A stretch of DNA of 64,000 nucleotides from Nocardia carnea NBRC 14403 (GTDB taxonomy: Bacteria; Actinomycetota; Actinomycetes; Mycobacteriales; Mycobacteriaceae), in contig NZ_BAFV01000065.1 in NCBI RefSeq assembly GCF_000308515.1, forward strand, positions 1-64,000, written 5' to 3'. Below the pieces are notes generated by a model, which did no database searches, had not been told where the DNA came from, and worked only from the letters and a program-made list of their open reading frames with translations. Positions 28,692-38,234 of this stretch are shown in pieces (the stretch's first letter is position 1; every line of letters begins with the position of its first letter). The translations under genes were made by a program, and so were the position numbers.

Positions 28692-29606
28692 ATGGATGCA
28701 GGCGAGCGGCGCAACGATCCTCCACGCACCCGTGACCGGCGACCCCCCGCAGATGGCACCCCGTCTCCTGCCCGGTCCGGTATCGGCTTCAGAGGCTCGG
28801 CCGGCGAGCTGCGGCGACGGTGGGTGGCCCTGGTGACCGTGGGAGCGGCCGCAGCATGGGCGGTTCCCGTGGCCACCTTCTCGATGGTGGTCGCCCCGTG
28901 GAAGCCGGCGGCGATGATGGTGCCGGCCGGGGCAGTGGGCGCAGTCGTGCTGGCCGGCGCGCAGGCTGTTGTTCTCCGCCGCTGGCTGAGTTCGTTCCCT
29001 GTCCGCAAATGGACTGCTGTTTCGGCAGTGGCTGCCGTGGTGGAGTGGGCGGTACTCGCGCTGGTCGTCGTTCATGGGGAACGAGTGGGAAACCTGCCCG
29101 CCGTCGGCCAGGTTCCGCTCGTAGCCGCGGGGATCGTGTCCGTGACGTTCGCGCTCGGGGTCGGCCAATGGTTCGTCCTGCGGCGGTGGTCGGACCAAGC
29201 CGTGTTGTGGATATGGGCCAACGCCGTAGCGTGGATCATGGGCGCAACCGTCTTCGTAGCCGTCGCGCAACCGGTACGGGTCAGCGCGGCGATGACCGTC
29301 ACCGCGGCGACGATCTCGGTGGTGGCGGCAGTGCTGCTGCGGGGCGCGGTGGTTGCTGTGATCACCGGCGTGTACCTGCTTCACGTTCTTGCCGAGGCAC
29401 ACCTCCACCCCGTCATACCCCGCTCAGCGGGTGCCCCCTCGGACACTCTCGTCCACGCCGGGAGAACAGCAACGCGAGGCCGCATCGGTGCGGGCTATCC
29501 CGCAGGACGGGCAGTGGTGGATCTCGTCCGGGCATTTGCCCTGCTGCACATACCCGGAAATCCTCGGCTGCAGCCGAGCTCTGATGCGCCCGCTGCAGAC
29601 CGCTGA
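28692..29606 (+). CDS. Polytopic membrane protein of unknown function (paralogue of 3101-3763)
   Basis: 304 residues: about 45 hydrophilic, Arg/Pro-rich N-terminal residues, then about seven hydrophobic helices and a 65-residue hydrophilic tail. Two helices end in the W/VLR signature (QAVVLRRWLSS and QWFVLRRWS), and WIWANAVAWIMGATVF parallels WVWVTAAAWMLGLTAF in the shorter gene at 3101. No catalytic motif is visible. The nearby strong DosR-like box suggests hypoxic induction. It could be a sensor or a channel-like protein, but nothing supports either. Confidence 0.65.
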   Translation: MDAGERRNDPPRTRDRRPPADGTPSPARSGIGFRGSAGELRRRWVALVTVGAAAAWAVPVATFSMVVAPWKPAAMMVPAGAVGAVVLAGAQAVVLRRWLSSFPVRKWTAVSAVAAVVEWAVLALVVVHGERVGNLPAVGQVPLVAAGIVSVTFALGVGQWFVLRRWSDQAVLWIWANAVAWIMGATVFVAVAQPVRVSAAMTVTAATISVVAAVLLRGAVVAVITGVYLLHVLAEAHLHPVIPRSAGAPSDTLVHAGRTATRGRIGAGYPAGRAVVDLVRAFALLHIPGNPRLQPSSDAPAADR

Positions 29607-29763
29607 TATTCGCTCGGCTCGTTCGCCTGCGACATGCAGACCATGAGCCCGGGGCGAAAGTCGCCGCGGGTGGGGACCGCCGGCACTGGGCAAGCAGCCG
29701 GGGGCCAGGAATTGTGGATTTCCGTAGCAGCTTATTCGGTGGACACGAGAAAGGACCGATCCG

Positions 29764-30078
29764 ATGCGAGCGCAGGTCGGGGACTGGCTGGTCATCGAAT
29801 GCGGATCAGTGGGCGGCGGTATACAACGCGGGCTCATCGAGGAAGTACATGGGCGCGACGGTGGCCCGCCGTATCTGGTCCACTGGATCGATACCGGGCG
29901 GCGGGCTCTGATCTTCCCCGGACCGGATGCGCACGTGGTCACCAGTGAGGATCTGCACGCGAGCCAGCGGCTGGCGGCGCGTCACTTCCTCTTCGGAGGC
30001 CACGAACCCGAGGAGCCCGCTGCGTCGCCGTGGACCGGCGTGGCTGAAGCGGTGACCTCCGGCGCCGTCGGTCGGTGA
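29764..30078 (+). CDS. DUF1918-domain protein
   Basis: 104 residues; the first about 60 match DUF1918: MRAQVGDWLVIECGSVGG, then IEEVHGRDGGPPYLVHW and FPGPDAHVV. DUF1918 is a small SH3-like barrel common in actinobacteria and seen in mycobacterial stress regulons (for example Rv2632c/Rv1738 neighbourhoods), with no proven function. About 40 extra C-terminal residues are not conserved. The upstream TTCGG...GAGAAAGGACCGATCC supplies a ribosome site (GAAAGGA). Confidence 0.82.
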   Translation: MRAQVGDWLVIECGSVGGGIQRGLIEEVHGRDGGPPYLVHWIDTGRRALIFPGPDAHVVTSEDLHASQRLAARHFLFGGHEPEEPAASPWTGVAEAVTSGAVGR

Positions 30079-30711
30079 ACCCGATATAGGGCTTTGCACC
30101 CGGCATCGTGTCGGCTCGAGTGCGTACGAGGCGACGGCCGGTGAAGCTTGCGTCCGATGGCTCGCAGTACCTCCGATAGCCACACCAGATGGTACCCGAT
30201 TAGTGGATGCGGGTCGGGCAGTAGATCCCCCGCAGCCGGACATGCTCGTAGGTGGCGTCGGGGTTCGCCGGTGCCAGATCAGCGTCGCCCATCAGCGGTC
30301 ACGATTGACCGATCAGCGATGTCCGTTCCGCCGTCTCAACCATCACCGGTGGCGTCGCCGACCGGAAGGTTCAGGTGGTCGGCATACGGTTGGGCTGTCA
30401 GGGTTTCCTGATCGACAGCATGGTTGTCACCACGATAGTGACCGATATCACGCTGCGATCACCACGGCGGCTGTAGGCCAGTCCATGTCGGTTCCTCTCT
30501 GTGAAGTCATCGACCGTATGGGCCGGGCATCGCGTGTGCGGACCCGCCTCACGCAGGTGCTCTGGCTTCGTACCCGAGTCTTCCGGGCGAGCTGCGGCAG
30601 CACTATGGTCCATTCGCCTGCACCGCGGGGTCGATGGTCACCGATCGGCACCGGCACGGTATTCGCCTGACCCCTGCGCCGTGCAGCTCCCCGGCGACGT
30701 GGAGGGCTCGG
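30079..30711. other. 633-bp gap between convergent DUF1918 and wax synthase genes
   Basis: No intact gene with recognisable homology. Open frames here lack ribosome sites and coding character. The only item of note is a short broken frame at 30398-30486 on the minus strand, described separately. Confidence 0.5.
30398..30486 (-). pseudogene. Possible frameshifted small single-helix membrane peptide
   Basis: After AGAGAGGAACCGAC an ATG opens MDWPTAAVVIAA and stops; in the next frame VISVTIVVTTMLSIRKP continues directly. Joined, these give a plausible 30-residue single-helix peptide, like many small actinobacterial membrane peptides. The evidence is weak. Confidence 0.2.
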
Positions 30712-32100
30712 TCACTGTGGTATTGCCCGGCTGCTGTTCGGCAAGCCGGCCGCGAGGATCTTGCGGAAGCCGGAGTCGATACACGCGACGAAATCGGCGA
30801 TGTCGGGGACGGCCGCGGTGTCGATGGTCAACCCGATATGGCAGGTCCCCAGGTGGGACAGCAGGGTGGCGTTGAACGCGGTGCCGAGAGTGGGACCGAA
30901 GGCATGGACATGTTCGACTTCGGCGCCGGCGAGGTAGAGCGGTATCGGTGAACCCGGTACGTCGGAGGCGACGAAGTCGACGTGCTTCAGCATTTCCGCG
31001 AGTACCCGGCTCGGCATCCGGTTGAACACAGCGGCCACCGCGTTGGACAACGGAATCGCTGGTTCGCGTCGCCACCGCTCGACGAGGGTGTGCACCTGCC
31101 ACATCTGTTTGAGGGCATTGTCGGTGTCGGCGGGGATCGCGAATCTGGCGAGGGTGATGCGGTTGCCGCCGATCGGGTCGTCGGGTGTGCGCAGGCTGAT
31201 CGGCATCGTCAGGCGCAGTCGGTGGACCGGGGCGTCGTAGCGGGCGTGGTATTCCCGCAGGCCCAGCACGATCGCGGTGAGGAAGGCGTCGTTGAGGGTG
31301 CACTCCACGCGGAGCGCGGAGTCGGACAGCTCTTTCAAGGGGAACTGCAGGACCGTCAGGTACCGGCCGAGGCTGCGGTCGGTCATGACGGGGGACAAGG
31401 TTTTGGTGACGGGTCTGGCGAGCCGCAGAACCAAGGTGGCCAGTGTGGCGCTTCCGCGGACGGCGCCGATCGGGTCGGCCAGGGATCGCATCAGTTTCGG
31501 CGTGCGGGCGATGCTGCCGGTGAGAAGTCTGGTTCCGGTGGCCCAGTTCCAGGCCACGATATCGGCGAGGGTTCCCGTGCCGGGTTCGTTTCTCACCTTT
31601 ATCGGGCCGCGTTCTGTGCCCTCGCGGCTGAAATCGAGGATTTCTCCGGCGATCTGGATACCGCCGATGCCGTCGGTGAGGCTGTGGTGCACGGTGAGCA
31701 CGGCGGCGCATTTGCCGCCGGGCATCCCGGTCAACAGGGTGAATTTCCACAACGGCCGGGCAGGGTCGAACGCGGTCATGGCTTCGGTGCGGGCGAACTC
31801 CAGCACCGCTGCCATATCTGCCGGGCGGGCCAGGGTGGCTCGGCGGATATGCCAGAACAGGTCGAATTCCTGGTCGGGTTTCCAGCGTGGTGGTGCCAGG
31901 CTCAGTGGCACCGGCGACAGGGTGTGCCGGAAGCGTGGTACGACGCGGGTTCCGCGGTCGATCATCCGGACCAGTTTCGCCCAGTCGGGTTCGGCGTCCA
32001 GCAGCAGTATCGTCACGATCGTCGAGCGCAGCATCGGGTCCTGTTCCATGCTCCAGGTGAACAGGTCCGATTGGGTCATATGGGATGAGCGAGAACCCAT
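30712..32100 (-). CDS. Wax ester synthase / diacylglycerol acyltransferase (WS/DGAT family)
   Basis: 462 residues. The catalytic motif HHxxxDG is VHHSLTDGIGG (near 137-143). The N-terminal part has FDPARPLWKF and the C-terminal half NDAFLTAIVLGLREYH, SDVPGSPIPLYLAGAEVEHV and GLTIDTAAVPD. These enzymes join fatty acyl-CoA to diacylglycerol or long-chain alcohol to make storage lipid; tgs1 (Rv3130c) is the main DosR-induced triacylglycerol synthase in M. tuberculosis. The ATG at 32100 has AGGAAAG 9 nt upstream; an internal ATG (32079) is less likely. A DosR-like box lies in the divergent gap with the CBS gene at 32443. Confidence 0.88.
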   Translation of the reverse strand: MGSRSSHMTQSDLFTWSMEQDPMLRSTIVTILLLDAEPDWAKLVRMIDRGTRVVPRFRHTLSPVPLSLAPPRWKPDQEFDLFWHIRRATLARPADMAAVLEFARTEAMTAFDPARPLWKFTLLTGMPGGKCAAVLTVHHSLTDGIGGIQIAGEILDFSREGTERGPIKVRNEPGTGTLADIVAWNWATGTRLLTGSIARTPKLMRSLADPIGAVRGSATLATLVLRLARPVTKTLSPVMTDRSLGRYLTVLQFPLKELSDSALRVECTLNDAFLTAIVLGLREYHARYDAPVHRLRLTMPISLRTPDDPIGGNRITLARFAIPADTDNALKQMWQVHTLVERWRREPAIPLSNAVAAVFNRMPSRVLAEMLKHVDFVASDVPGSPIPLYLAGAEVEHVHAFGPTLGTAFNATLLSHLGTCHIGLTIDTAAVPDIADFVACIDSGFRKILAAGLPNSSRAIPQ

Positions 32101-32442
32101 GGTCAGCTACTTTCCTGAACCTGAGCGGGGTGAGTGGGCTCGACGTCTTCACTGTGCCTCGGCAATCCAGTCGGTCGACAGGGGCGAAGGTCACCGCCCA
32201 CGGACTGCGATCGTGTGAGCGCGATACCGCAGGTGTGCTCCCGGTGCCCGACCACTGCGGCGCAGCAGCGGGTTCCGGACTGACTTTGGTCCCTGCGATG
32301 AGGTATTTGCGCACTGGTGGGGGCGATAGCAGGCGACGAGCCTGGAGACAAGACCGGTGCCCCGTGGTGACCAGCTACGGCGAAGGCCTCGAACGGCATC
32401 GGGCGGTCCTCAACCGATCAGCCTGCGATGAGGTGATCTCGA
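32101..32442. other. Divergent control region between wax synthase and CBS-BON genes
   Basis: 342 bp with no gene. It contains the DosR-like box at 32280-32293, roughly equidistant from both start codons, so it could serve both directions. Confidence 0.5.
32280..32293. promoter_or_regulatory. DosR-like box between wax synthase and CBS-BON genes
   Basis: CTGACTTTGGTCCC matches GAC-TTT-GGTCCC of the DosR pattern with only the two leftmost bases off. It lies about 150 nt before ATG 32443 and 180 nt before ATG 32100 on the other strand. Confidence 0.55.
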
Positions 32443-33024
32443 ATGCGTGCACGCGATATCCTCAGCCGACCGGTGATTACGGTCCGGCGAGACACGGCAC
32501 TGACCGACGCTGTGGCGTTACTGACCGGGCATGGTTTCGCTGCGCTACCTGTCGTCGACGAGCGAGAGCGTGTGGTGGGCATGCTGTCGGAGTCCGATGC
32601 GATGGCCGCGATCGAATCCGGTCGGGAGGCCGGCATCGTGGAGGTGGCGATGACGACCCCGGTGCAGGTGGTCGAGCCGACCACGGAGGTGCCCGAGATG
32701 GTGAAGGTCATGCTCGATCACCACAGGCGGTCGGTGCCGGTGGTGGAGGCGGGTGTGCTGGTCGGCATCGTGGCCCGCCGGGATCTGTTGCGGGCGCTGG
32801 CACGGGACGAGGAGGCGCTCGAGGCGCGCGTGTATTCGCTGCTCGAGGACTATTCGGGTAGTCACCGGCAGTGGGATGTCGAGGTCGTCGACTGCGATGT
32901 CACGATCCGCGGGATCTGCGCGGACGAGGCCGAGCAGCGGGTGCTGGCGGCGATTACACGCACGATCCCCGGTGTCGGCGAGGTTCATGTGGTGGATACC
33001 GCGGCGATCCCATCGGATCAATGA
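32443..33024 (+). CDS. CBS pair plus BON-like domain protein
   Basis: 193 residues. CBS1 (about 1-58) ends VVGMLSESDAMAAI; CBS2 (about 68-122) ends LVGIVARRDLLRALA. The C-terminal 70 residues (WDVEVVDCDVTIRGICADEA to IPGVGEVHVVDT) look like a BON domain. It is a shorter cousin of the four-CBS protein at 21796. It probably senses nucleotides and may associate with membrane. ATG 32443 has a weak GATGAGGTGATC leader. It ends in a hairpin shared with the convergent P-type ATPase gene. Confidence 0.82.
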   Translation: MRARDILSRPVITVRRDTALTDAVALLTGHGFAALPVVDERERVVGMLSESDAMAAIESGREAGIVEVAMTTPVQVVEPTTEVPEMVKVMLDHHRRSVPVVEAGVLVGIVARRDLLRALARDEEALEARVYSLLEDYSGSHRQWDVEVVDCDVTIRGICADEAEQRVLAAITRTIPGVGEVHVVDTAAIPSDQ

Positions 33025-33027
33025 CCT

Positions 33028-33045
33028 CCGGGGTGCGAACCCCGG
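33028..33045. terminator. Hairpin between convergent genes
   Basis: CCGGGGT-GCGA-ACCCCGG is a perfect 7-bp stem with a GNRA tetraloop, in the 46-bp gap between the CBS-BON stop and the end of the minus-strand P-type ATPase. It is a good candidate bidirectional terminator, without a T-run. Confidence 0.55.
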
Positions 33046-33070
33046 GGCGGAGGGCTGCGTCGGTATGGGC

Positions 33071-35665
33071 TCAACGATCCGCGACCGTGGTGAACGGTGC
33101 GGTGCGGCGCTTCGGTGGATGAAGGATACGGTCCAGGCGGGCGGCCACATAACCGAGAACCGAGACCGCGCTCACGATCAGCAGGTCACCGGCGGCCAAG
33201 GGTTCGGTTCCGAGAAGCTCACGCAGCAAGGGCAGATACAGACCCGCGAACTGCAGCAGGAGCGCGCCACCCACGGCCACCAAGAGCATGGGGTTGGCCA
33301 GCGAACGCGCCCGTGTGCGTGAGCCCAGTGCCACGCCGAGTTGGGTCATCCCGAGGGCCAGAAACGCCATGCTCTGCCACGGGCGCCCGGTGTGGTCGGC
33401 CCAGACGGCCACCCCCAACGTCACCACGGTCAGCGCGATCCCGATCCGGATCACCCGCTGCCACAACCCGGCGCCGAGGATGGTTTCGGTGGGTGGGCGC
33501 GGTGGCCGGTTCATTGCGTCGGGTTCGGCGGGTTCGCCGCCGAGCGCGACCCCGGGCAGTCCATGGGTGAGCAGGTTGATCCACAGGATCTGGGCAGGAA
33601 GAAGGGGCAGGGCAAGCCCGAAGAAGGGCCCGAGCAGCATGACCGCGATCTCGGCCGCTCCGCCGGAGAGTCCGTAGACGAGGAATCGGCGGATGTTGTC
33701 ATACACTCGGCGGCCTTCCTCCACCGCCACGATGACGGTGTCGAGGTTGTCGTCGGCGAGCACGAGGTCGGCGGCTTGGCGGGCGACCTCGGTGCCGCGG
33801 CTGCCCATCGCGACCCCGATATCGGCGTCCTGGAGCGCGGGCCCGTCGTTGACACCGTCACCGGTCATGGCCACGACGTGACCGTCGTGGTGTAAGGCGT
33901 CGATGATCGTCAGCTTCTCGCTGGGTGTCGCGCGGGCGAACACGGTGCCGGTGACCAGGTCTTCGTCGCGAACGGTTGCGCGGCAGTCGATCACCGGCTC
34001 GCTGGGGCCGCGGATCCCGAGGCGGGTCGCGATCGCCTGGGCTGTGCCGGCGTGATCGCCGGTGATCAGCACCGGCCGGATCCCGGCCTTGCGGCAGGCG
34101 GCGATGGTGGCTGCCGCTGCGGTCCGGGGTGGGTCGAAGATGGCGATCAAACCCAGTAACCGCAGGTGCTGTTCCATGGTTTCCTCGCCCGAGGCCGGGG
34201 CGTCGGCCCGGTGCGCGTCGGCCACGGCGAGCACGCGGAAACCGTCTCGGGCCCAGCGTTCGGCTTGCTCGGCGGCTTGGCTCAGCTGCCGCGGATCGTC
34301 ATCGAGGACCGGTGCGGTCAGGACCGCTTCGGGTGCCCCCTTGCAGATGACGCGGTAGCCCCCTGCCGGGTCGCGGTGGGCTGTCGACATGCGTTTGCGG
34401 TCACTGTCGAATGGTCGTTCGGCGACCCGTGGCATCCGGGTGTGCAGTTCGTCGGTGTCGAGACCGAGCTTCAACGCCGCCGACAGCAATGCCAGTTCCG
34501 TGGGATCGCCCAGCGCCACCCATTCTCCGGGCTCACCGTCGTCGGCCGGCATCAGGCGTGCGTCGTTACACAGGGCGGCTGCCGCGAGGAGTTCGGTGAG
34601 GGCTGGCCGGTCGTCGGGGCGCAGTTGCCGGTCACCGGCGAGCACGGCACCGGTGGGGCTGTAGTCGGTGCCGGTGACCGAGGCCTGGGTGTGCGGGGTC
34701 CAGATCCGGCGGGCCGCCATACGTCCTTCGGTCAGGGTGCCGGTTTTGTCGGTCGCCAGCACTGTCACCGAGCCGAGGGTTTCCACCGCGGGCAGGTGCC
34801 GGATGAGCGCTGCGCGTTGTGCCATGCGCCGGGCGCCCAGCGCCAGGCTCAGGGTCACCACGGCCGGCAGCGATTCCGGGACCGCGGCCACCGCCAAGCT
34901 GATCGCGGTGACCACCATCAGTTCGACCGGCTGGCCGCGGAACAGCCCCAAGGTCAGAACGAGGACGCACAAGACGATGACCACGGCGGCCAGCAGCCGC
35001 CCGAACCCGGCGAGGCGGCGCTGCAGCGGTGTGGAGGCGTGACCTCGGTCGAGAAGGTGGGCGATCTGCCCAGTAGCGCTGGCGGCGCCGGTCGCGGTGA
35101 CCACTGCGGCGCCGCGGCCGCGGACCACGACCGTGCCGGCGGACAGGCCGGATGCTGTGGTGAGGTTCTTGTCCACCGGCACGGATTCCCCCGTGACCGC
35201 CGATTCGTCGACGGCCAGCGATTCAGCGGTGCACGCGGTGGCATCGGCGGCCAGGATGTCGCCCTCACCGAGCACCAGCAGATCTCCGACGACCACCTCG
35301 GCCGCCGGAATCTCGCGCTGCACTCCGTCCCGCAGCACCCGGGCGGTGGGTGCGGTCAGCTCCGACAGCGCCGCGATCGCACGGTCCGCCCGGATCTCCT
35401 GGGCGACACCGACCACAGTGTTGACCACCACGACGGTCAGGATGATCGTCATATCGGCCCAGTCACCGGTGAGGACCGTCAGGAGCGCGGCGATCAGCAG
35501 GACGATGATGAGCGGATCCCGCAACTGGGTGAGCACGCGCTGCCACCATCGGGTCGGTGGGCGTTGCGGCAAGATATTGGGTCCGTCAGCGGAGAGCCGT
35601 TGCGCTGCCTGCGCAGCGGTCAGCCCGGTGGTGGCCGCGACGGCGGTGCTTTCGTTCAGTGACAT
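33071..35665 (-). CDS. P-type cation-transporting ATPase (P2 type, CtpF-like)
   Basis: 864 residues. N-terminal cation-ATPase domain (GLTAAQAAQRLSADGPNILP), actuator ESAVTGESVPVDK, M4 AVPESLPAVVTLSLA (PESL form), phosphorylation site DKTGTLTEGRM (Asp near 304), hinge MTGDGVNDGPALQDADIGVAMG, and six C-terminal helices (LPAQILWINLLTHGLPG). The QILWxNLxTxxxP segment is typical of Ca2+-type (SERCA/PMR1-like) pumps, so calcium is a reasonable substrate guess. It is paralogous to 13391-16039. ATG 35665 is 25 nt after the stop of the USP gene at 35691, so the three minus-strand genes USP-USP-ATPase form an operon. An extension to 35959 would overlap the USP gene. Confidence 0.9.
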   Translation of the reverse strand: MSLNESTAVAATTGLTAAQAAQRLSADGPNILPQRPPTRWWQRVLTQLRDPLIIVLLIAALLTVLTGDWADMTIILTVVVVNTVVGVAQEIRADRAIAALSELTAPTARVLRDGVQREIPAAEVVVGDLLVLGEGDILAADATACTAESLAVDESAVTGESVPVDKNLTTASGLSAGTVVVRGRGAAVVTATGAASATGQIAHLLDRGHASTPLQRRLAGFGRLLAAVVIVLCVLVLTLGLFRGQPVELMVVTAISLAVAAVPESLPAVVTLSLALGARRMAQRAALIRHLPAVETLGSVTVLATDKTGTLTEGRMAARRIWTPHTQASVTGTDYSPTGAVLAGDRQLRPDDRPALTELLAAAALCNDARLMPADDGEPGEWVALGDPTELALLSAALKLGLDTDELHTRMPRVAERPFDSDRKRMSTAHRDPAGGYRVICKGAPEAVLTAPVLDDDPRQLSQAAEQAERWARDGFRVLAVADAHRADAPASGEETMEQHLRLLGLIAIFDPPRTAAAATIAACRKAGIRPVLITGDHAGTAQAIATRLGIRGPSEPVIDCRATVRDEDLVTGTVFARATPSEKLTIIDALHHDGHVVAMTGDGVNDGPALQDADIGVAMGSRGTEVARQAADLVLADDNLDTVIVAVEEGRRVYDNIRRFLVYGLSGGAAEIAVMLLGPFFGLALPLLPAQILWINLLTHGLPGVALGGEPAEPDAMNRPPRPPTETILGAGLWQRVIRIGIALTVVTLGVAVWADHTGRPWQSMAFLALGMTQLGVALGSRTRARSLANPMLLVAVGGALLLQFAGLYLPLLRELLGTEPLAAGDLLIVSAVSVLGYVAARLDRILHPPKRRTAPFTTVADR

Positions 35666-35690
35666 GGGCCCGTCTCCAGGGCGTGTGGGT

Positions 35691-36605
35691 TCATCCGTCG
35701 GTGCGGGAGCGCACGATGAGAAGCGGGGTGTCCAGGGCGTGTAGTAGGGCGTTGCTGGTGGAGCCCAGCAGCATGCCGGTGAAGCCGCCGCGACCGTGGC
35801 TGCCGACCACAACCAGTTGAGTCCCGGCCGAGGCGTCGAGCAGTGAGCGCACCGGCCGGTCGGCGGTGATGATGCGTTCGACCTCGACGTCGGGGAACTG
35901 CTCGGCGTAGCCGGCGAGACTTTCCGCGAGTACGGCTTCGGCTTCGGCGCGGGCGGCATCCCAGCCGCGGACCGGGACTTCCAGGCCGCTGGTGTCGCTC
36001 CACGCGTGCAGTGCGATCAGCCCTGTCTCGCGGCGGGATGCTTCGTCGAAGGCCGCCGCGACGGCGGGGGCACTGTTGTCGGTGCCGTCGACTCCGACGA
36101 GAACCGGCTGGCGCACCGTGACCGCGTCGAGGACGGCGGGCGAACGCACGACCACGACCGGGCAGTGTGTGTGGCGGGCCACAGTGGTACTGACCGACCC
36201 GAGCAGGCCGCGGGAAAACGCGCCCATTCCGCGGCTGCCGACCACCAGCATCCGCGCCTGCGCGGAGCGGGTGAGCAACGCATGCGGGGGCAGTTCTTCG
36301 GTCACCTCGGTGGTGACGGACACCGGTGGGCGGTCCGTGCCTGCGGTGCGCGCCACGTGGGCAGCCTCGCTGGTGATGTGTTCGCCGTCGCGTCGCATCG
36401 CCCGCCGTTCGGCGTCACCGAGTACAGCTCCGGGCCCGAATCCGCTCGGTACCCCGACCGCGGTGAGGATGTGCAGTTCGCACTGGTGCAGTCCCGCTTC
36501 TATAGCAGCCCAGGCGACTGCCCGCAAGGAGGTGGGGGACCCGTCGGCGCCGACCAGTATCCGAGGCACACCCTGCGGGAGTGGTTCGCGCTCCGATTCG
36601 GACAT
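35691..36605 (-). CDS. Universal stress protein, tandem USP domains
   Basis: 304 residues with two complete USP domains. ATP loops are GSRGMGAFSRGLLGSVS (about 120-136) and GSHGRGGFTGMLLGSTS (about 266-282); domain openings are ILVGADGSPTS and VLVGVDGTDNS. The ATG at 36605 is preceded by AGAGGAGC. Middle gene of the USP-USP-ATPase operon; the gap to the upstream USP is 14 nt. It is close in sequence to the USP at 57905 (shared HAWSDTSGLE/HSWSDTSGLD stretch). Confidence 0.92.
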   Translation of the reverse strand: MSESEREPLPQGVPRILVGADGSPTSLRAVAWAAIEAGLHQCELHILTAVGVPSGFGPGAVLGDAERRAMRRDGEHITSEAAHVARTAGTDRPPVSVTTEVTEELPPHALLTRSAQARMLVVGSRGMGAFSRGLLGSVSTTVARHTHCPVVVVRSPAVLDAVTVRQPVLVGVDGTDNSAPAVAAAFDEASRRETGLIALHAWSDTSGLEVPVRGWDAARAEAEAVLAESLAGYAEQFPDVEVERIITADRPVRSLLDASAGTQLVVVGSHGRGGFTGMLLGSTSNALLHALDTPLLIVRSRTDG

Positions 36606-36619
36606 ACTCTGCTCCTCTG

Positions 36620-37525
36620 TCACCGAGGCGATGCGGGGTCGGGCGGGTGATGTCGTGCGATGATCAGCGGGCACTCCGCCGCATGCAACAGGGCCACACT
36701 GGTGGAGCCGAGCACCATCGAGGCGAAGCCGCCGCGCCCGCGGCTGCCGACCACGACCAGTTGTGCGCGCTCGCATTCGGTGAGCAGGCTGCGTGCGGGC
36801 GCATCGGAGGTGACAACTCGCTCGACCGGGACGGTGGGATACTGCTGCGCGTAGCCGGCAAGCTGCTGAGCGAAGCGGTCCTCCTCGTCCGCGCGGGCGC
36901 GTTCCCAATGGGTGTGCACGTCGATCCCGCTGGTATCGCTCCATGCGTGGACCGCGACGAGCGCTACTCGACGGCACGCCGCTTCCTCGAAGGCGAGCTC
37001 CAATGCTGTCGCACTGTCCGGAGACCCGTCCACCCCGACCAGTACCGGCCGGCATTGTGACACCGCGTCGGTGCCGGAGAGATCACGGATCACCGCGACC
37101 GGGCAGCGGGCGTGCCCGGCCACCGCAGCGCTCAGCGATCCGACCACGGTGGGTGCCACGCCGCCGCGGCCGCGGCTGCCGACCACGACCATCCACGCCG
37201 ACCACGACCGGTCCAGCAGGGCCAGGGTGATCAGTTCGGATGTCACCTCGGTGCTCACTGTCAAGGGGTCGTGACCGGCGGCTGCCTGCGCGATGCGGGC
37301 GGCTTCGGCGACGGTGTCCTCCGCGATCGAGTACAGGTCTTCGGCGGGCCGGCTCGCCTGGACGAGCGCCGGGATCCGTGCGGTGGACAGCAGCAGATGC
37401 AGCGGGCGGGCCCGCAAGTGCGCTTCCAGCCCGGCCCACGCCGCCGCCCGGTAGGAGGTCGGTGAGCCGTCGACGGCGGCCACGATCGGTGCTGCGGTGT
37501 CCTGGTCGCCGTGGTCCTCGGTCAT
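36620..37525 (-). CDS. Universal stress protein, tandem USP domains
   Basis: 301 residues. The first domain opens IVAAVDGSPTSYRA, and its loop is GSRGRGGVAPTVVGSLS, slightly degenerate. The second opens VLVGVDGSPDS, and its loop GSRGRGGFASMVLGSTS is canonical. The ATG at 37525 was chosen over the GTG three codons earlier because AAAGGAG sits 8 nt before it. First gene of the USP-USP-ATPase operon. No clear DosR-like box is in the 95 bp upstream; a promoter could also lie beyond the flavodoxin-like gene, which is on the same strand. Confidence 0.92.
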   Translation of the reverse strand: MTEDHGDQDTAAPIVAAVDGSPTSYRAAAWAGLEAHLRARPLHLLLSTARIPALVQASRPAEDLYSIAEDTVAEAARIAQAAAGHDPLTVSTEVTSELITLALLDRSWSAWMVVVGSRGRGGVAPTVVGSLSAAVAGHARCPVAVIRDLSGTDAVSQCRPVLVGVDGSPDSATALELAFEEAACRRVALVAVHAWSDTSGIDVHTHWERARADEEDRFAQQLAGYAQQYPTVPVERVVTSDAPARSLLTECERAQLVVVGSRGRGGFASMVLGSTSVALLHAAECPLIIARHHPPDPASPR

Positions 37526-37620
37526 CGACGGCACTCCTTTCCGCTCCTACCGCGAGGAACCGCGCCCTTCGGGCCGGCCAACCAGGCGTTCGGTGCTCGC
37601 CGGGATCGCCGGGCAAGCGA

Positions 37621-38175
37621 TCACGGGTGGATGGTGTGGGTTCGTGCCGCGGGCAGCCCGAGTGAATCGGCGATACCGGCCGACCATGTTTGGATCGCGG
37701 CCCAGTCACGCAGGTCGCCGTAGCGGCCACCGCCCATGAGCCGGTAGAGGATGCGCGCCTTCAGCGACACACCCTGACGTTCGTAGGTGCCGGCGAATGC
37801 CTGGTAGTCGCGGGCATGCACCGCGTCTCGACGCGCGGCGATCTTCTTGGGCACCATGCGACCGACCCGGCGGCCGATGGGGCCGCGCAACGCCGGTCCG
37901 AGGCCGACGGTGAACAGACGGACATCGGTGGACGCCAGTTCGGCCCGGTTGCGTTCGAGGTAGGCCGCAGCCGCCGGTAACAGATCCATGTTGTGAACAG
38001 CGCTGCCGACGATCACCGTGTCGACCTGCCCGGGAGCGGGTGCGTGGTCGATATCGTGCATCTCGACGCGGGCACCGCGTTCGGCCAGCTCAGCGGCGAT
38101 GAACTCGGCGATATCGCGGGTGCTTCCCTGCTCGGTCGCGTAGATGACCGCCACCCTGCGCATGGTCGATGTCAT
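37621..38175 (-). CDS. Flavodoxin-domain protein (HemG-like)
   Basis: 184 residues. The FMN phosphate loop is YATEQGSTRDIAEFIA near the N-terminus, and GSAVHNMDLLPAAAAYLERN is the flavodoxin-5 (protoporphyrinogen-oxidase HemG-like) signature. The C-terminal GGGRYGDLRDWAAIQTWSAGI fits the family. HemG uses FMN to oxidise protoporphyrinogen IX with quinones and is oxygen-independent; actinobacterial relatives are of unproven role. The ATG at 38175 starts the conserved part. It is divergent from the Acg-type nitroreductase across a gap with two DosR-like boxes, so hypoxic induction of both is plausible. Confidence 0.85.
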   Translation of the reverse strand: MTSTMRRVAVIYATEQGSTRDIAEFIAAELAERGARVEMHDIDHAPAPGQVDTVIVGSAVHNMDLLPAAAAYLERNRAELASTDVRLFTVGLGPALRGPIGRRVGRMVPKKIAARRDAVHARDYQAFAGTYERQGVSLKARILYRLMGGGRYGDLRDWAAIQTWSAGIADSLGLPAARTHTIHP

Positions 38176-38234
38176 ACCAGTGAGTGTGGTGCTGCACCGG
38201 TGCCTGCGCGCAGGGTCATCAGGCCCCGGACCGG

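Noticed and set aside
34166..35662. 498-codon plus-strand frame opposite the second P-type ATPase
   Set aside because: Same reasoning: antisense shadow of a conserved gene.
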